The notes beneath the pieces were generated by a model. That model was not told where the DNA came from and did not search any database. It saw only the letters and a program-made list of their open reading frames with translations. Shown here in pieces: positions 6,168 to 7,806 of a stretch of 7,806 bases of DNA. The position numbers and the translations under genes were made by a program. Numbering within the stretch: the first letter of the stretch is position 1; each line of letters starts with the position of its first letter. Source of the stretch: Hyphomicrobiales bacterium (GTDB taxonomy: Bacteria > Pseudomonadota > Alphaproteobacteria > Rhizobiales > Aestuariivirgaceae); NCBI GenBank assembly GCA_023266715.1, contig JAHFPK010000126.1:1-7806 (forward strand), in the 5' to 3' direction.

Positions 6168-7049
6168 TTAGCCGAGGAAGGCCTGCTTGTTGTTTGCCAG
6201 CCAGCTGGTGAACGGCGTGTTGTCGTTGCTGGTGAGTTTTTTGTAGTCGCCGGTCACGTCGGCCACGCGGCCTGCGGCGGTGTTGGTGTCGAAGGAGGCG
6301 AAGACGCGGGCGATCACTTCCGGCATGCCGGAGCCCACCATGCCTTGCACGAGACCATCGACCGGAACCTGAACGACGGCGATGGGCTTGCCAACCGCAT
6401 CGCTCACCAGCTTGGCGATTTCGGCGGTGGTGCGTGCTTCCGCGCCGGACAGGGTGTAGATTTTCTTGCCCGATTCATTCGAAGCCAATGCAGCGGCGGC
6501 GGCCTTTGCCAAATCCTCACGGGCGCTGTGGGCGATCTTGCCGTCGCCTGCGGCGGTGTACCAGGTGCCCGACTTGATGGCGTGGGGCAGGGAATAAAAC
6601 AGGTTCTCGAAATACCAGTGATTGCGCAGAAGCGTCCAGCCCTTGAGCTTGCTTTCGGCCAGGGCCTTTTCGGTTGCCTCGTGGTCGGGGGCAAGCAGCA
6701 GGGGTGAATTGTCGGGGTTCGGCATGGAGGTATAGATGACATGGGTGACGCCCGCCTTCTCGGCGGCGGCAACGGCGTTCGTGTGCTGCACAATGCGGTG
6801 GCCGGGACGGTCAATCGCATCGGTGCTGATGAGCAGGAGGCGGGTGGCGCCCTTGAAGGCTTCCACCAGATTGGCGGTATCGTCAAAATCCGCGGCGCGG
6901 ACGTTGACGCCCTTGGCGGCAAGGCCTGCGAGCTTTTTGGGGTCGCGGGTGGTGGCAATGATCTTGCTGGCTGGAATCTTGTGGGTTTCCAGGAGGTTGC
7001 TGATAACTAGCTGACCGAGATGGCCGGAGGCGCCGGTGACGAGATACAT
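6168..7049 (-). CDS. qorB: QorB-like NAD(P)H:quinone oxidoreductase (NmrA-like atypical SDR)
   Basis: Cytosolic NAD(P)-dependent oxidoreductase of the atypical short-chain dehydrogenase/NmrA-like group, closest in what I recall to E. coli QorB (YtfG), which reduces quinones. The 293 residues begin with the Rossmann motif VTGASGHLGQ (residues 4-13, GxxGxxG), followed by strand signatures IIATTRDPKKL, VRAADFDD and RLLLIST. Further QorB-like marks are VIYTSMPNPDNSPL, LLRNHWYFENL (the Asn-Trp-Tyr region), AAGDGKIAHSAREDLAKAAA and YTLSGAEA. It lacks the classic YxxxK catalytic pair, as expected for this group. The ATG has AGAAGGA upstream (complement of 7058-7064). It is divergently transcribed from an HxlR regulator, as ytfG/ytfH are in E. 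coli, so induction by quinones or other electrophiles is likely. The exact substrate is uncertain. Confidence 0.88.
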   Translation of the reverse strand: MYLVTGASGHLGQLVISNLLETHKIPASKIIATTRDPKKLAGLAAKGVNVRAADFDDTANLVEAFKGATRLLLISTDAIDRPGHRIVQHTNAVAAAEKAGVTHVIYTSMPNPDNSPLLLAPDHEATEKALAESKLKGWTLLRNHWYFENLFYSLPHAIKSGTWYTAAGDGKIAHSAREDLAKAAAAALASNESGKKIYTLSGAEARTTAEIAKLVSDAVGKPIAVVQVPVDGLVQGMVGSGMPEVIARVFASFDTNTAAGRVADVTGDYKKLTSNDNTPFTSWLANNKQAFLG

Positions 7050-7075
7050 GGTGTGAATCCTTCTGTTGCAATGGT

Positions 7076-7104
7076 CTCTAATTGAGAGTAAGTCTCAAAT
7101 AGAG
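7076..7104. promoter_or_regulatory. 29-bp inverted repeat, probable HxlR operator
   Basis: CTCTAATTGAGA (7076-7087) and TCTCAAATAGAG (7093-7104) are inverted copies of each other with a single mismatch, separated by GTAAG. The repeat sits between the divergent qorB-like and HxlR genes, 26 bp from the former start and 64 bp from the latter. Size and symmetry suit a dimeric winged-helix regulator. It is placed to control both genes at once. Binding is inferred. Confidence 0.7.
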
Positions 7105-7168
7105 TAATTTGAATGGAGCGCAAGACGGCACTTTTCGCTCCTCTGGTTACACAGAAGGAACCATCCCC

Positions 7169-7549
7169 ATGATTGGCCTGAATTTTTCCAACCGGCTTGA
7201 TCCCGCCCTTACGGCGGCCTGTCCGATACGCGACGTGCTCGACCGCATCGGTGACAAGTGGAGCGTGCTGATCGTCGGGCACTTGAAGGATGGTCCGGTT
7301 CGCTTCGGTGTACTCAGACGGCAGATCGGCGATATTTCCCAGCGCATGCTGACCGAAACGCTGCGCCATTTGCAGCGCGATGGGCTGATCTTCCGGAAAG
7401 TTTATCCAACGGTGCCGCCCAGCGTGGAATATGGCTTGACGGATTTGGGCCGTTCGCTTCTGGTGCCGCTGGACCAGCTTGTCGAATGGTCGGCGCAGAA
7501 TCACGAAGTGGTCAGAGCTGCGCGGAAGGAATTCGATCAAGTGGCGTAG
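7169..7549 (+). CDS. HxlR-family winged-helix regulator, probably redox-sensing
   Basis: Dimeric DNA-binding regulator of the HxlR (MarR-like winged-helix) family. The 126 residues show the family core: CPIRDVLDRIGDKWSVLIVGHL (Cys18 onward), GPVRFGVLRRQIGDISQRML (recognition region), TETLRHLQRDGLIFRKVYP and VPPSVEYGLTDLGRSL (wing). Cys18 matches the single conserved N-terminal cysteine that senses quinones or diamide in relatives such as YodB and QorR. ATG 7169 is chosen because GAAGGAA (7154-7160) is well spaced before it. A TTG at 7109 would add 20 unlikely residues that run next to the operator. The divergent qorB-like gene is the probable target, and E. coli YtfH is the positional counterpart. 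A palindromic repeat begins 11 bp after the stop. Confidence 0.93.
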   Translation: MIGLNFSNRLDPALTAACPIRDVLDRIGDKWSVLIVGHLKDGPVRFGVLRRQIGDISQRMLTETLRHLQRDGLIFRKVYPTVPPSVEYGLTDLGRSLLVPLDQLVEWSAQNHEVVRAARKEFDQVA

Positions 7550-7560
7550 GCACTTGTACT

Positions 7561-7669
7561 CCCTCATGCTGAGGTGCGAGTGGGCGATGCCCCGCGAGCC
7601 TCGAAGCATCGGTGCGTATGAGGGTCGACCCTTCGAGGCCAGGCTTCGCCGGGCTCCTCAGGGTGAGGG
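7561..7669. repeat. Dispersed palindromic repeat (RIME-like)
   Basis: The outer arms CCCTCATGCTGAGGTGC (7561-7577) and GCTCCTCAGGGTGAGGG (7653-7669) are inverted copies with three mismatches over 17 bp. An inner pair, CCTCGAAG (7599-7606) with CTTCGAGG (7631-7638), is perfect. Small hairpins GGGCgatGCCC (7582-7592) and GGCttcGCC (7642-7650) lie between them. The wording CCTCATxCTGAGG...CCTTCGAGG...CTCCTCAG matches, from memory, the very abundant intergenic mosaic repeat of Rhizobiales genomes. Open frames across it are artefacts. It may act as a two-way transcription end between the HxlR gene and the next gene. Confidence 0.8.
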
Positions 7670-7709
7670 GTAATGAGCGCAAGCAAATTGATCGGGCAGG
7701 GAGAGCAGC

Positions 7710-7806
7710 GTGTCACTTGAGAGCGATATTGAGCGGCTGAAGATTCAGGAACAGAAGCTGCGATTTTCGAAACTGGATGAGGCCGATGCCTGGGCCCTCG
7801 GATCAT
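7710..7806 (+). CDS. UPF0303/HbpS-like (heme-degrading domain) protein, 3' end missing
   Basis: Start of a gene running off the window; only 32 codons are visible. The N-terminus SLESDIERLKIQEQKL followed by RFSKLDEADAWALGS matches the opening of UPF0303 proteins (DUF336/HbpS-like fold, about 160 residues), in which an acidic amphipathic helix precedes F-x-x-x-D-x-x-x-A-W-x-L-G. The biochemical role of the family is poorly defined; databases often label it heme-degrading by fold. The start is GTG 7710, with AGGGAGAG at 7698-7705 as ribosome site. It is read away from the RIME-like repeat, so it has its own promoter or is fed through from the HxlR gene. Confidence 0.7.
   Translation, partial: MSLESDIERLKIQEQKLRFSKLDEADAWALGS

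Noticed and set aside
6102..6707. 201-codon plus-strand frame opposite the qorB-like gene
   Set aside because: Antisense shadow of a well-supported gene, starting inside the toxin operator region and running through a terminator hairpin.
6404..6958. 184-codon minus-strand frame inside the qorB-like gene
   Set aside because: Extremely proline/serine-rich shadow of the real gene in another frame, with no recognisable domain.
7007..7609. 200-codon minus-strand frame opposite the HxlR gene
   Set aside because: It crosses the operator, the HxlR gene and part of the palindromic repeat; it is a shadow frame.
7564..7806. Minus-strand frame encoding a GVDPHTHRCFEARGAS-like peptide
   Set aside because: Such peptides are the known spurious translation of this kind of dispersed repeat, not a protein.

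Overview
The window looks like a chromosomal segment of an alphaproteobacterium, most likely of the Rhizobiales (Hyphomicrobiales). IlvI, IlvH, IlvC and PdxJ all read like the versions I know from that order, and the two intergenic repeat regions (2018-2136 and 7561-7669) resemble the dispersed palindromic repeats common in those genomes. The species cannot be named from sequence alone.

Layout. Positions 1-2010 hold the 3' part of ilvI and the whole of ilvH, the two subunits of acetohydroxyacid synthase. Positions 2011-2176 are a chain of four hairpins followed by what appears to be the last dozen codons of a lost HigB toxin gene. An intact HigA-type antitoxin gene follows (2177-2467). Next come pdxJ (vitamin B6 synthesis) and a LysE/RhtB-type exporter that overlaps it by 8 bp, then ilvC (ketol-acid reductoisomerase, 3974-4993). 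ilvIH and ilvC thus supply the first two steps of valine, leucine and isoleucine synthesis, with about 2 kb of other genes between them.

Positions 5007-6112 form a small accessory-looking, visibly more AT-rich patch. It holds a probably exported protein of unknown function (+) and, convergent to it, a RelE/Gp49-type toxin and XRE antitoxin operon (-). Both the exported protein and the toxin appear to be broken by one base in a T homopolymer, in opposite directions (one base short, one base extra). That fits either true decay or sequencing/assembly error.

Positions 6127-7549 hold a QorB-like NAD(P)H:quinone oxidoreductase (-) with its own terminator, divergent from an HxlR-family regulator (+). 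This is the same arrangement as ytfG(qorB)/ytfH in Escherichia coli. A 29-bp inverted repeat in the shared intergenic region is the obvious operator candidate. A dispersed palindromic repeat and the start of a UPF0303/HbpS-like gene close the window.

I see no clearly new multi-gene system. The most informative signals are the toxin remnant beside an orphan antitoxin, the two homopolymer frameshifts, and the well-formed HxlR operator. No tRNA, rRNA, CRISPR array or insertion sequence was recognised, and no stretch over 300 bases lacks a gene.
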